DNA from: Achatina immaculata
Taxonomy: Eukaryota > Mollusca > Gastropoda > Stylommatophora > Achatinidae
Direction: 5' to 3'
Assembly (NCBI GenBank): GCA_009760885.1
Contig: CM019696.1
Span: 47,903,074-47,967,073, forward strand
DNA: 64,000 nucleotides
This document shows positions 32,401 through 42,600 of the stretch, piece after piece. A program made the translations under genes and the position numbers. How positions within the stretch are numbered: position 1 is the stretch's first letter; each line of letters begins with the position of its first letter. The notes below the pieces were generated by a model. That model was given only the letters and a program-made list of their open reading frames with translations. It did not search any database and had not been told where the DNA came from.

Positions 32401-34276
32401 TCATGAAACTCACGTTAAAGCAATCACAGAAAGTCTTCTTGCTGGCGACAGTTGTGACCCAGCTCCAAAGAAAGATTCCCTGTTTAACTGCAAAGCATGC
32501 AGCTCAAACTTCCATTCATTTTCGGAACTACTGCAGCATCAAAGTGTTGGCTGCGAACCCCTGCGGACTGGGCTAATTCCAGGCCACGTTACTGAGTGTG
32601 TTGGCAACTACATGAGACATGATTCTGCCTGGGCAGAGGGCAGATGTCAGTGTACTCCGTGCCCGATGTGTAAGGGAATATTTGGCTCCAAGTTTCGAGT
32701 GTACTCTCACATCCAGCGTGGGTGTTACAGGGAGAGGAGCATGCAGTGCAGGCCAGAGTTTTTCGAAATGAGCGACGAAAATTATGTTTATACGGAATCT
32801 GAAAAGCCAAATGAAAGTAGCAAACTCCAGTGCTGCATTTATAGATCTGAGGCTAAGAAAATTGACGATGTTGCAAAAAAAGATTTCAACAATCCAAAAC
32901 GGCATAGACAATGCCCATGTTCTCCATCAAAGATGAAACACACATTTGGTTGCTCACAATCTGTGTTAAGAACAACAGTACAAAACGGTAATGAAAGTGT
33001 TAACGATAACATCAAGACGCAATATTTAAAGGGTACTTCACAAAATGAAAAGTCTGCCCCCGTTTTTGATACTGTCTCCATTGGCGGTAAACAGAATCAC
33101 ACTGTAGTCAGCGTGAATGAAAAGTTGTCAGCATCTAATGCTTCGGGCCAACAAGAAATCAAAGGCGTGCACAGCCGTGACCTTATCAAAGCTGAGATCA
33201 GCCATTCTGATTCAGAAACTAATACAGAAGTTGGCATAGCGGGTGGTACACCTACCACAAAAGAGAGTGTTCCAGGGTTCGAGAGTATTTCGTCATCGAT
33301 GACATTCTCAGTTGAGCTTCATCATAACTTCAGCTACAAAACTGCTCAGTCCAGACAACGTTATTTAAACAACACATCACGTGATACACAAGATCTAACT
33401 GATAAAGGAATACAACTCCCGTTCTGCAAGAAGGGCTTAGATGCAAAAATTACTGCCCCTGACATGAAAGATAAGAAATCAGAGACTGATATTAAAGAAG
33501 AAAAGACAGTTAGTACTTACGAAAAGGGGAAATTAAAGTCTCCGAAAGAAGAAACCACTGAATCGTGCTCTAGTGGAGCCATGAAAGCAGTGAAGGAGCA
33601 AAAATCAGCTGTTGTCAAAGAAGAATTATACGATATTTTTCTGTCAGCAGTGCCTGCACAGGTCAAAAGTTACAGAAAAGATTTTAAAACACCAAGTTTA
33701 GACTGTAAATCTGTGCAAACGAAAATCCAGCACAAAATGGGAAATCCCAGGACCTGCCAATCGCCAGTACCTAATAAACACACACATCCAACCAGCTCTT
33801 CTGTCCACAGCGGTGTTATAGTAAGTCAGAGCACGAGAACCGCTGAAAGTGGTGCTCTGTGTGCAAATAGACACTGCGAAGAACCAACTAATACAACTAG
33901 CTCAGCACAAGGTACAGCAGGAACAGAGAATCAGTTAGACAAAGATTTACACGTAGGGATCTCTGCTCTACCGAAACATTTGAAAGATAAAACAAGAAAC
34001 AAGGGTAACAACCAACACGGGAAACCTCATAGTCAAAAAGTAGAAAGCTCCCATGATCCTTTTCATCCAGAAGTCACCGAGAAGGTCAAGGTTGCAAACA
34101 GCATGGACGCTCCAGCTCCACAAACCCACAGCCGTGTTGCCAGAAAAAAACGTAGTCGCCTAGAATATTGTGATCGCGTTATTAACAAGAAGGTTCGAAC
34201 CTCTTCCATCTCGGTCACAGGGTGGCCTACTGAGCCAAAAGCAGCATCAGAAACTTCAGTGATTCCTAGAGTGAGG
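29442..34276 (+). CDS. Giant exon of a large C2HC zinc-finger protein, probably nuclear
   Basis: One frame is open from 29420 to the TGA at 34319-34321. The exon most likely begins at 29442 after TTGTTGTTTTAG; the first in-frame ATG is 29453. Residues are counted from 29420. Most of the protein is low-complexity, Ser/Asn/Thr-rich and probably disordered, with a serine run (about 30379-30400) and a 12-residue repeat SESNNSTSDHLR near 31889-31990. Two C-x2-C-x12-H-x4-C fingers stand out: C1024-C1027-H1040-C1045 and C1081-C1084-H1097-C1102. Basic nuclear-localisation-like clusters occur near residue 100 (RVKRARK) and 1575 (ARKKRSR). SUMO-type motifs (IKAE, IKEE, VKEE) lie in the C-terminal third. 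A donor AGG|GTAAAG ends the exon at 34276 in phase 0, matching the exon at 40357. Without splicing the frame would run into a minisatellite and stop. I recognise no named family. Confidence 0.75.
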
Positions 34277-34670
34277 GTAAAGTTCAGAGTTGTTGAGTGT
34301 ATGTACTGGAAGGAAAGATGAGTTGTTGAGTGTATGTACTGGAAGGAAAGGTGAGTTGTTGAGTGTATGTACTGAAAGGAAAGGTGAGTTGTTGAGTGTA
34401 TGTACTGAAAGGAAAGATGAGTTGTTGAGTGTATGTACTGGAAGGAAAGGTGAGTTGTTGAGTGTATGTACTGAAAGGAAAGGTGAGTTGTTGAGTGTAT
34501 GTACTGAAAGGAAAGGTGAGTTGTTGAGTGTATGTACTGGAAGGAAAGGTGAGTTGTTGAGTGTATGTACTGAAAGGAAAGGTGAGTTGTTGAGTGTATG
34601 TACTGGAAGGAAAGATGAGTTGTTGAGTGTATGTACTGGAAGGAAGGTGAGTTGTTGAGTGTATGTACTG
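33043..34670. repeat. 1,628-bp tandem duplication, copy 1 (exon 3' part plus array A)
   Basis: 33043-34670 and 34671-36298 are nearly identical, offset exactly 1,628 bp. At the joint, the array text ACTGAAA meets coding text ATGAAAAGTCTGCC. The shared AAATGAAAAG/GAAAGGAAAG-like stretch suggests the exchange used short homology between the minisatellite and the exon. Confidence 0.93.
34286..34670. repeat. 33-bp minisatellite, array A, about 12 copies
   Basis: Core GTTGTTGAGTGTATGTACTG then GAAGGAAAGGTGA, 33-bp period. The first unit supplies the last codons and the stop of the unspliced frame of the large exon. Most units contain GGAAAG|GTGAGT, a consensus 5' splice site; a few have GATGAGT instead. 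Confidence 0.95.
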
Positions 34671-35904
34671 AAATGAAAAGTCTGCCCCCGTTTTTGATAC
34701 TGTCTCCATTGGCGGTAAACAGAATCACACTGTAGTCAGCGTGAATGAAAAGTTGTCAGCATCTAATGCTTCGGGCCAACAAGAAATCAAAGGCGTGCAC
34801 AGCCGTGACCTTATCAAAGCTGAGATCAGCCATTCTGATTCAGAAACTAATACAGAAGTTGGCATAGCGGGTGGTACACCTACCACAAAAGAGAGTGTTC
34901 CAGGGTTCGAGAGTATTTCGTCATCGATGACATTCTCAGTTGAGCTTCATCATAACTTCAGCTACAAAACTGCTCAGTCCAGACAACGTTATTTAAACAA
35001 CACATCACGTGATACACAAGATCTAACTGATAAAGGAATACAACTCCCGTTCTGCAAGAAGGGCTTAGATGCAAAAATTACTGCCCCTGACATGAAAGAT
35101 AAGAAATCAGAGACTGATATTAAAGAAGAAAAGACAGTTAGTACTTACGAAAAGGGGAAATTAAAGTCTCCGAAAGAAGAAACCACTGAATCGTGCTCTA
35201 GTGGAGCCATGAAAGCAGTGAAGGAGCAAAAATCAGCTGTTGTCAAAGAAGAATTATACGATATTTTTCTGTCAGCAGTGCCTGCACAGGTCAAAAGTTA
35301 CAGAAAAGATTTTAAAACACCAAGTTTAGACTGTAAATCTGTGCAAACGAAAATCCAGCACAAAATGGGAAATCCCAGGACCTGCCAATCGCCAGTACCT
35401 AATAAACACACACATCCAACCAGCTCTTCTGTCCACAGCGGTGTTATAGTAAGTCAGAGCACGAGAACCGCTGAAAGTGGTGCTCTGTGTGCAAATAGAC
35501 ACTGCGAAGAACCAACTAATACAACTAGCTCAGCACAAGGTACAGCAGGAACAGAGAATCAGTTAGACAAAGATTTACACGTAGGGATCTCTGCTCTACC
35601 GAAACATTTGAAAGATAAAACAAGAAACAAGGGTAACAACCAACACGGGAAACCTCATAGTCAAAAAGTAGAAAGCTCCCATGATCCTTTTCATCCAGAA
35701 GTCACCGAGAAGGTCAAGGTTGCAAACAGCATGGACGCTCCAGCTCCACAAACCCACAGCCGTGTTGCCAGAAAAAAACGTAGTCGCCTAGAATATTGTG
35801 ATCGCGTTATTAACAAGAAGGTTCGAACCTCTTCCATCTCGGTCACAGGGTGGCCTACTGAGCCAAAAGCAGCATCAGAAACTTCAGTGATTCCTAGAGT
35901 GAGG
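34671..35904 (+). pseudogene. Duplicate of the last ~1.2 kb of the large exon
   Basis: Encodes the same ~390 residues as the C-terminal quarter of the large exon (33043-34276), including the ARKKRSR cluster and SUMO-type motifs, with no obvious substitution. The two zinc fingers are not included. It has the same AGG|GTAAAG donor (35905) but no acceptor of its own at its left edge, where it joins the 33-bp array. It therefore probably lies in the intron as a non-coding copy, unless a cryptic acceptor is used. Confidence 0.7.
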
Positions 35905-35913
35905 GTAAAGTTC

Positions 35914-36430
35914 AGAGTTGTTGAGTGTATGTACTGGAAGGAAAGATGAGTTGTTGAGTGTATGTACTGGAAGGAAAGGTGAGTTGTTGAGTGTATGTAC
36001 TGAAAGGAAAGGTGAGTTGTTGAGTGTATGTACTGAAAGGAAAGATGAGTTGTTGAGTGTATGTACTGGAAGGAAAGGTGAGTTGTTGAGTGTATGTACT
36101 GAAAGGAAAGGTGAGTTGTTGAGTGCATGTAATGGAAGGGAAAGTGAGTTGTTGAGTGTATGTACTGGAAGGAAAGGTGAGTTGTTGAGTGTATGTACTG
36201 AAAGGAAAGGTGAGTTGTTGAGTGTATGTACTGGAAGGAAAGATGAGTTGTTGAGTGTATGTACTGGAAGGAAGGTGAGTTGTTGAGTGTATGTACTGAA
36301 AGGAAAGGTGAGTTGTTGAGTGTATGTACTGGAAGGAAAGGTGAGTTGTTGAGTGCATGTAATGGAAGGGAAAGTGAGTTGTTGAGTGGATGTATTGGAA
36401 GGAAAGGTGAGTTACTAAGTGTATATACTG
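35914..36430. repeat. 33-bp minisatellite, array B, about 15 copies
   Basis: Same unit and position as array A relative to the duplicated exon end, extended rightwards beyond the duplication. New variants occur (GTGCATGTAATGGAAGGG). The right-most units are diverged. Confidence 0.95.
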
Positions 36431-36633
36431 GAAGGAAAATCGAGTCGTGGGGGGAGGGGGTGACAAATGGAGTCGATTGCCCGGGCCCTGCACTTTAAAT
36501 GGGCCCCCGCTAAAATACAAGTATCCTTATTCTCGGAAAATTTCCCGCGAAGCACATTTCAGCTTCTTCTGACACACATCTTTTTGTTAGAGAACCTCGA
36601 GGAATAAAAACAAAATTAATAGTTACAGTGACA
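36431..36633. other. Intronic spacer with GGGCCC inverted motif
   Basis: Contains a G-rich tract and GGGCCC-(12 bp)-GGGCCC at about 36483-36506, which could form a stem. No gene recognised. Confidence 0.4.
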
Positions 36634-37735
36634 GTTTCCCATCTCTAATCTGTGTGTGTATTAGAGTTTCCCATCTCTACTTTGTCTGTGTGAGAGTTTC
36701 TCATCTCTACTCTGTGTGTGTGAGAGTTTCCCATCTCCACTCTGTGTGTGTGAGAGTTTCCCCATCTTTACTCTGTGTGTATGAGACTTTCCCATCTCTA
36801 CTCTGTGTGTATGAGAGTTTTCCATCTCTACTCTGTGTTTGTGAGAGTTTCCCATCTCTACTCTGTGTGTGTGAGAGTTTCCCCATCTCCACTCTGTGTG
36901 TGAGAGAGTTTTCCATCTCTACTCTGTGTTTGTGAGAGTTTCCCATCTCCACTCTGTGTGTGTGAGAGTTTCCCCATCTTTACTCTGTGTGTATGAGACT
37001 TTCCCATCTCTACTCTGTGTGTATGAGAGTTTTCCATCTCTACTCTGTGTGTGTGAGAGTTTTCCATCTCTACTCTGTGTGTGTGAGAGTTTCCCATCTC
37101 TACTCTGTGTGTGAGAGAGTTTCCCATCTAGACTCTGTGTGTGTGAGAGTTTCCCATCTCCACTCTGTGTTTGTGAGAGTTTCCCATCTCTACTCTGTGT
37201 GTGAGAGTTTCCCATTTTTACTCTGTGTGTGTGAGAGTTTCCCATCTCTACTCTGTGTGTGTGAGAGTTTCCCATCTCTACTCTGTGTGTGTGAGAGTTT
37301 CCCGTCTGAACTTTGTGTGTGTGAGAGTTTCCCCATCTTTAATCTGTGTGTATGAGACTTTCCCATCTCTACTCTGTGTGTATGAGAGTTTTCCATCTCT
37401 ACTCTGTGTGTGTGAGAGTTTCCCATTTTTACTCTGTGTGTGTGAGAGTTTCCCATCTCTACTCTGTGTGTGTGCGAGTTTCCCATCTCTACTCTGTGTA
37501 TGTGAGAGTTTCTCATCTCTAATCTGTGTGTGTGAGAGTTTTCCATCTCTACTCTGTGTGTGTGCGAGTTTCCCATCTCCACTATGTGTGTGTGAGAGTT
37601 TCCTATCTCCACTCTGTGTGTATATATGAATTTCCCCTCTCCACTCTGTGTGTATAAGAATTTCCCATCTTCACTCTGTGTGTATAAGAATTTTCTATCT
37701 CCACTCTGTGTGTATATGTGTATTCGTGTGTGTGT
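36634..37735. repeat. 30-bp minisatellite (intronic), about 36 copies
   Basis: Core GAGAGTTTCCCATCTCTACT followed by CTGTGTGTGT, 30-bp period with occasional 31-bp units. Open frames exist on both strands because the period is divisible by three; they change frame at the 31-bp units and are not genes. It ends in (GT)n and an A/G homopolymer stretch (37746-37768). Confidence 0.95.
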
Positions 37736-37878
37736 GTGTGTGTTAAAGAAAAAAAAAAAGGGGGGGGGGTGAGAAGAGCAGAGAACCCGAAGGATTAATG
37801 GCCGCTTGTCTGGACCAGTAGCTACAGTGTGTGCAGGCTGACATTTTCGAAAACGACATAAAAACAAAGGAAGCTTCA

Positions 37879-38205
37879 CCTGATTACAAACCTGTGCTTG
37901 CCCTGATTACAAACCTTTGCTTGCCCTGATTACAAACCTTTGTTTGCCCTGATTACAAACCTTTGCTTACCTTGATTACAAACCTTTGCTTGCCCTGATT
38001 ACAAACCTTTGCTTGCCCTGATTACAAACCTTTGCTTGCCCTGATTACAAACCTTTGTTTGCCCTGATTACAAACCTTTGTTTGCCCTGATTACAAACCT
38101 TTGCTTGCCCTGATTACAAACCTTTGCTTGCCCTGATTACAAACCTTTGTTTGCCCTGATTACAAACCTTTGCTTGCCCTGATTACAAACCTTTGTTTGC
38201 AAGAT
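37879..38205. repeat. 23-bp minisatellite, about 14 copies
   Basis: Core CCTGATTACAAACCTTTGCT, 23-bp period (anchors TGATTAC at 37881 and 37904). The only common variants are TTTGCTTGC and TTTGTTTGC. Confidence 0.96.
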
Positions 38206-38725
38206 GAGAAAAACCTCCTCGCATCCCTACCCCTGACCCCCCCCCCCCCCCCCCGATACGTTAAACTGTGACAACATTGGCACTGAAAAAAAAAGACATG
38301 TTCTTTCTTTCTTCTTTTCTCCTTAAATAAAAGGGGCCACCACGGTCTGTTCTGTCAGGACAATATGCTCTTGCCCCGCCCCCAACCCCGCCTCCTCCCC
38401 TCACATGGACGGTACTGGTAAATATGGTGATGTGGTGGAATTCAGTTTAGTTCATTGATATATGTTTTGTCTGTGTGTATGTGTGAAATAGACAGACAGA
38501 CAGACAGACAGAAAGACAAACAGGCGGGGAAGCAGACACACCGACAGACAGAAGGACAGATAGGGCGTGGAGAAATATTCAAATTAAAACAACAACAAAA
38601 ACTATTATAACTTAAGTACAAACATTTACTGGCAGGACACCCAGACCTTCGGTGGGTCACAGAGGCTGTGCAGCGGTGGGGGGAGAGAAAGGATTGTCTA
38701 CGCCCTGGACGCCAGTAATAGACCT
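38206..38725. other. Intronic spacer with a (GACA)n tract
   Basis: A GACAGACA microsatellite lies at about 38491-38517 with degenerate flanks to about 38560. No exon recognised. Confidence 0.5.
38237..38254. repeat. Poly-C run of 18 bases
   Basis: Uninterrupted C homopolymer directly after the 23-bp array and a short pyrimidine-rich stretch. Run length may be imprecise in any assembly. Confidence 0.85.
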
Positions 38726-39128
38726 GTCATGATTGTTGAGAAGGTAACCATCTTATGTCATGATTGTTGAGAAGGTAACCATCTTATGTCATGATTGTTG
38801 AGAATGTAACCATCTTATGTCATGATTGTTGAGAATGTAACCATCTTATGTCATGATTGTTGAGAAGGTAACTATCGTATGTCATGATTGTTGAAAAGGT
38901 AACTATCGTATGTCATGATTGTTGAGAAGGTAACCATCTTATGTCATGATTGTTGAGAAGGTAACCATCTTATGTCATGATTGTTGAGAAGGTAACCATC
39001 TTATGTCATGATTGTTGAGAAGGTAACTATCGTATGTCATGATTGTTGAGAAGGTAACTATCGTATGTCATGATTGTTGAAAAGGTAACTATCGTATGTC
39101 ATGATTGTTGAGAAGGTAACCATCTTAT
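38726..39128. repeat. 31-bp minisatellite, 13 copies
   Basis: Core GTCATGATTGTTGAGAAGGT followed by AACCATCTTAT, 31-bp period (anchors at 38726 and 38757). Variants AACTATCGTAT and GAATGTAACC are present. Each unit carries AAG|GTAACC, a weak 5' splice-site-like motif. Confidence 0.96.
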
Positions 39129-39129
39129 A

Positions 39130-39357
39130 ACCATTTTTACAAGTCCACAACCCTTAATCAAAATCTTTCATCCACAACCTTTTTTCCAAAACCCTCCATC
39201 CAAAAATCTTTAATCAGAACCCTTTGTCTAAAACCCGTTATTCACAACCCTTTATCCACAGCCACTTATTCGCAACCCTTTATCCACGACCATTTATTCA
39301 CAACCACTTGTTCACAACCCTTTATCCGCACCCACTTATTCACAACCCTTTATCCAA
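39130..39357. repeat. Degenerate ~14-15-bp repeat with a CACAACCCTTTATC core
   Basis: Short units of the form CACAACCCTTTATC, CACAACCACTTATT and AAAACCCTCCATCC follow one another about 15 times with variable spacing. It abuts the 31-bp array. Confidence 0.75.
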
Positions 39358-40356
39358 AGTCCTCAGGGCCATTTTGTAATTTAGATCTAAAAATTAAAAG
39401 AGAGAAATAAAAGAGAATGTTTGTCTCAATCTATATTGTTGTATTGAAAGAACAAAAATTTTAACTTGAAAACTCTAAAATGTTTATTTTTTTTCGGATA
39501 GAATGAGACGAGTTTTCAAGTTAAACTAGATAAACATACACACGGAATGGCACTTGAGTAGATTAGTTATAAAAATGAATATTTGCCAGATTCATTGCAA
39601 GGAAATCGGTCATACATAACAGCTTTTTACAAGGCATGGCGAATCTTCTTGATGGTGCGTGCCAAAAGTAGTCAGTTTAAATTGAAAAACTAACCTCCCC
39701 TAAACCTCCGAAATATTTTTAAAAAATTGCGTGACTGCCATTTTCGGTGCACATGCCAAGTGTTCGCCATCCGTGACCAAGACAAATAGCCTGGATGTAG
39801 TCTAAATAAGTTGGAAAAAAATCCAACTTTAGATAAATTCAGAAATATTGTATTTTATCTTTTGCATATGTTTCTTGTCCTCTGACAAGAAACTGCCTTG
39901 TTCTGTCTTAGGTATGAACTTCATTATCAGCTGTGATGTTTTGCTTTCTTTCCGATTTCTATTTTAAAAATTTAAATCATTGTCATTGCCTGCAGTTTCT
40001 GCTATTATCAGGGCCAATGTTTTATTAAATTAATTCTGCGCTGATTTTTATCAGAGGTTCTCGTAATTAATGTCTCCTCTAACGGTGTGGAGTGTTGCGA
40101 GCAAAAGTTCTGCTTTATGAACCAGAAGAATTGTTGGCATTAAAGTTGTGCGAGAACCCGTAACAAATTTTGTCGTTATATCGTATGCGCGTACGCTAAT
40201 GAGCTAGCACAGCTTAGAGGGAACATTGTTCATTAATTTTATGTGCATCCATAATCAGTGGTCAGTATCATCTTTGGTCACTTTTATTTACAGACATTAT
40301 CACTAATATCATGAATCAGCCTTATCATACTGACATTATCTGGCAACTATCATCAG
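39358..40356. other. Intronic AT-rich spacer
   Basis: No repeat or coding signal seen. It ends with CTATCATCAG, the acceptor of the small exon that follows. Confidence 0.5.
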
Positions 40357-40474
40357 GAGCAGACTACTGAAGGCCACGAGAAGCAGCTGAAGTGTGAGAA
40401 ATGTTTCGAAACATTTCCAAGTACATTTTTTCTCATGTGGCACCAGAGGTACACGTGCACTCTACACACGCACT
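40357..40474 (+). CDS. Small exon encoding a third C2HC zinc finger
   Basis: A 118-bp exon: acceptor CTATCATCAG ends at 40356, and donor ACT|GTAAGT begins at 40475. Read in phase 0 it encodes about 39 residues containing one finger, C-x2-C-x12-H-x4-C (cysteine codons 40393 and 40402, histidine 40441, cysteine 40456; KCEKCF...MWHQRYTC). This spacing and C2HC type are the same as both fingers of the exon at 29442-34276. That exon's best donor ends in phase 0, so joining them keeps the frame. I infer it is a downstream exon of the same gene, about 6 kb away, the intervening intron having been inflated by duplications and minisatellites. It could alternatively be a relic of a duplicated gene. Confidence 0.6.
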
Positions 40475-40499
40475 GTAAGTAGTTGAGTGTCGGTGACTT

Positions 40500-40585
40500 C
40501 ATCACCATTACTACCACCACCACCACCACCACTACCACAACAACCATCATCACATCACCATCACCATCATCATCATCATCATCCT
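40500..40585. repeat. (CAC/CAT)n trinucleotide microsatellite
   Basis: CACCAC and CATCATCAT runs with a CAACAACC interruption, starting 25 bp after the small exon's donor. It is intronic in the proposed model. Confidence 0.85.
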
Positions 40586-40973
40586 ATCTTCATCATAATC
40601 ATGTGCTGATGACGGTCGTATACATCTAAAATTCCTAGTCTGTGGCAAGTATATGCATAGTCTTTTACCCGAGTATTCTGAACTGTAATTCCACCATCTT
40701 TCTGTTATCTTTACTACCTACAATGATCTACAACCTCCAGTGGCCATCAGAATAGGGTCACGGATGGCCTTGAATGAGGAGAGGGGTGGGGAAAGAGGGT
40801 GGAGTGGTGGCGGTGATGATGAAGTATGTGTGTGTGTGTGTATTTTTCAGCCTAAATATTAAACTAACAAGAACCCATTTCGCTGCTGTTCATACTAAAT
40901 GTTAATTTTATTTCAATTTCAACATTTTTTATTGATTTTTTCATGGATCATGGGTCAAGTGTCATGTAGATAG
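40586..40973. other. Intronic spacer
   Basis: A short (GT)n tract lies at 40828-40841. Nothing else is recognised before the macro-array starts at 40974. Confidence 0.4.
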
Positions 40974-41084
40974 AAAGCTTGAGAAGGCGGGTCACGTGCC
41001 ATGTAGATATAAAGCTTGAGAAGGCAGGTCACGTGCCATGTAGATATAAAGCTTGAGAAGGCGGGTCACGTGCCTTGTGTATAC
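40974..41084. repeat. 37-bp tandem repeat, 3 copies, macro-unit start
   Basis: Core AAAGCTTGAGAAGGCAGGTC followed by ACGTGCCATGTAGATAT, anchors at 40974, 41011 and 41048. Each copy carries an E-box palindrome CACGTG. The same triplet opens macro-units at 47899, 53368 and 58598. Confidence 0.95.
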
Positions 41085-42420
41085 AAAGGTTTGGAACAGC
41101 TAATCTAGCTATACTAATTGATAGGCTTCCAGCGACAACTAAGTTTTAAGTGACTCATAGGCGTCCACTGACTGGAAGATTTTAAATGACTGATAAGTTT
41201 TCATTGACCTATATAGTTTTAATTAATGACTACATACTTGTATATGTCTTCTCTGCATCTACAGCTTGCACAAACACGCCGAAAATTACATGATTAAAAC
41301 TATGCCATTGTATACACACACATCTCCATTCAGCGTTCGTCATTTCAGCATAGAAACAAAGAACTCCATTCAGCGTTCGTCATTTCAGCATACCATGACT
41401 AGAAGATTCAGACTTCAAGATGTGAGTTATAGAAATCCCCGTAGATAAGCTAAATATTACACTACAGACTTCTGCAGATTATGCTACGAAACAATTATAT
41501 TTTGTGTCTTATGTGAGTTTTTTAAAAACTTTAAATAGTAACTCAAAAGTTTTCTGTTTTCGTCTACGTAGGACAACCATAAGTCGTGGAAAGAAAGCTC
41601 ACAAGATTAATGAACAGTTATGAAAGGTTCGAGCAGTGGCTGAACAACATAAAAACGTTTGGATGTGTTACTAGTAGAACAAGCTTCGAAGACGTTTAAA
41701 AAAAGTGAATTATAAACATATGGCCACAAAACTAGAACAAGATATTTCAGACAGAATCAGAACCATGCGTTCATGAGGGATGCAAAAGAAAAATAACGGA
41801 CAGAACATCACAGAAACAACCCTTATTTGAAATAACACACTGACAACAGGAAACACATTTTAAAAGTTGTTCCACGGATGAGTGTGTGATTCCGTATGAT
41901 AATTTAAGTAGTGACAACGATCCTTGCTATTGCTACTGCAACCTTTTGCTTCATTTTATCTTTCTGGAGCGGTATATCTCATCCTCAAAGAATGCCGGAA
42001 CCGAAGCGATCGTCTTGAAGAATGTGTTTAACAATATTCGTATTTACTTAAAGCAAGGTTTGTTGTAAATGTTTGTCTTGTCTCACCACTGTTAATAATA
42101 AACGCGTACATTAATCCACTGGTTGTTGGAACATACGAATCTGCACGTAATGTTTGTTATTATAGATAGCCCTTCTTGATTGATTCGTTTCTTTTTCCCG
42201 ACCATTGGTTCAGTGAGTTCTTAGTGTATTCTTACATTTTATACATTACTTAATTTAATGTAAAAGCAATTATTCTGAAGTCTATGTAAAAGTAGTTATT
42301 CTGAAGTCTGTATAAAAGTAATTATTCTGAAGTCTATATACAAATTATTAGGTCAAACTAATTTTCTTTTACGTTTTAAACATGTCTGTCTATTGACAGT
42401 CTGGGAAAGAAAAAAACCTT
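41085..42420. other. AT-rich segment of macro-unit 1
   Basis: No supported gene beyond the possible acceptor at 41264. A 60-codon frame at 41886-42068 (start GTG) is conserved in all four units only because the units are near-identical. A short 24-bp repeat with TTATTCTGAAGTCT occurs three times at 42268-42345. Confidence 0.5.
41265..41291 (+). CDS. Possible terminal coding exon of the C2HC gene
   Basis: The sequence TATATGTCTTCTCTGCATCTACAG ahead of 41265 is the strongest acceptor in this stretch. The exon at 40357-40474 ends one base into a codon. Continued from 41265 it would give about nine more codons and then a TGA at 41289-41291. That would end the protein shortly after the third finger. 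The same acceptor occurs in all four macro-array units, so which copy (if any) is used is unknown. Purely inferential. Confidence 0.25.
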
Positions 42421-42600
42421 CAGCAGAATAAGGAAGATCCTTACGTTAAAACAAATATCACAAGAACTGAAATTACGTGTCATAAAATGCTGCATATATT
42501 CAATATTTCTTTATGGTGCAGAAGCCTAGATCTTGAATAAGACATCAGAAAAGAAAACTGAGGCCCTTGAAATGTGGATATATAGAAGAATAGGTGTATC
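42421..42600 (+). pseudogene. LINE reverse-transcriptase C-terminal region, 5' part (unit 1)
   Basis: Translation reads a typical C-terminal RT region of non-LTR retrotransposons: VIKCCIYSIFLYGAEA, then a TAG where tryptophan is usual, then ILNKTSEKKTEALEMWIYRR (compare LLYGAETWTL..., FEMWCYRRM). The reading frame runs into the 30-bp minisatellite at the point where ISWT is normally found. The catalytic RT core is absent. It is non-functional. Confidence 0.8.

Noticed and set aside
30524..33081. Several 60-110-codon minus-strand frames within the giant exon
   Set aside because: They are antisense shadows of a long plus-strand coding exon with clear zinc-finger motifs.
36654..37879. Cys/Val/Ser-rich and His/Arg/Gly-rich frames in the 30-bp intronic array
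   Set aside because: Short, overlapping, on both strands and shifted at 31-bp units. Repeat artefacts.
41886..42068. 60-codon frame identical in all four macro-units
   Set aside because: Identity reflects recent duplication of the whole unit, not selection. It starts with GTG, has no motif and no splice context.
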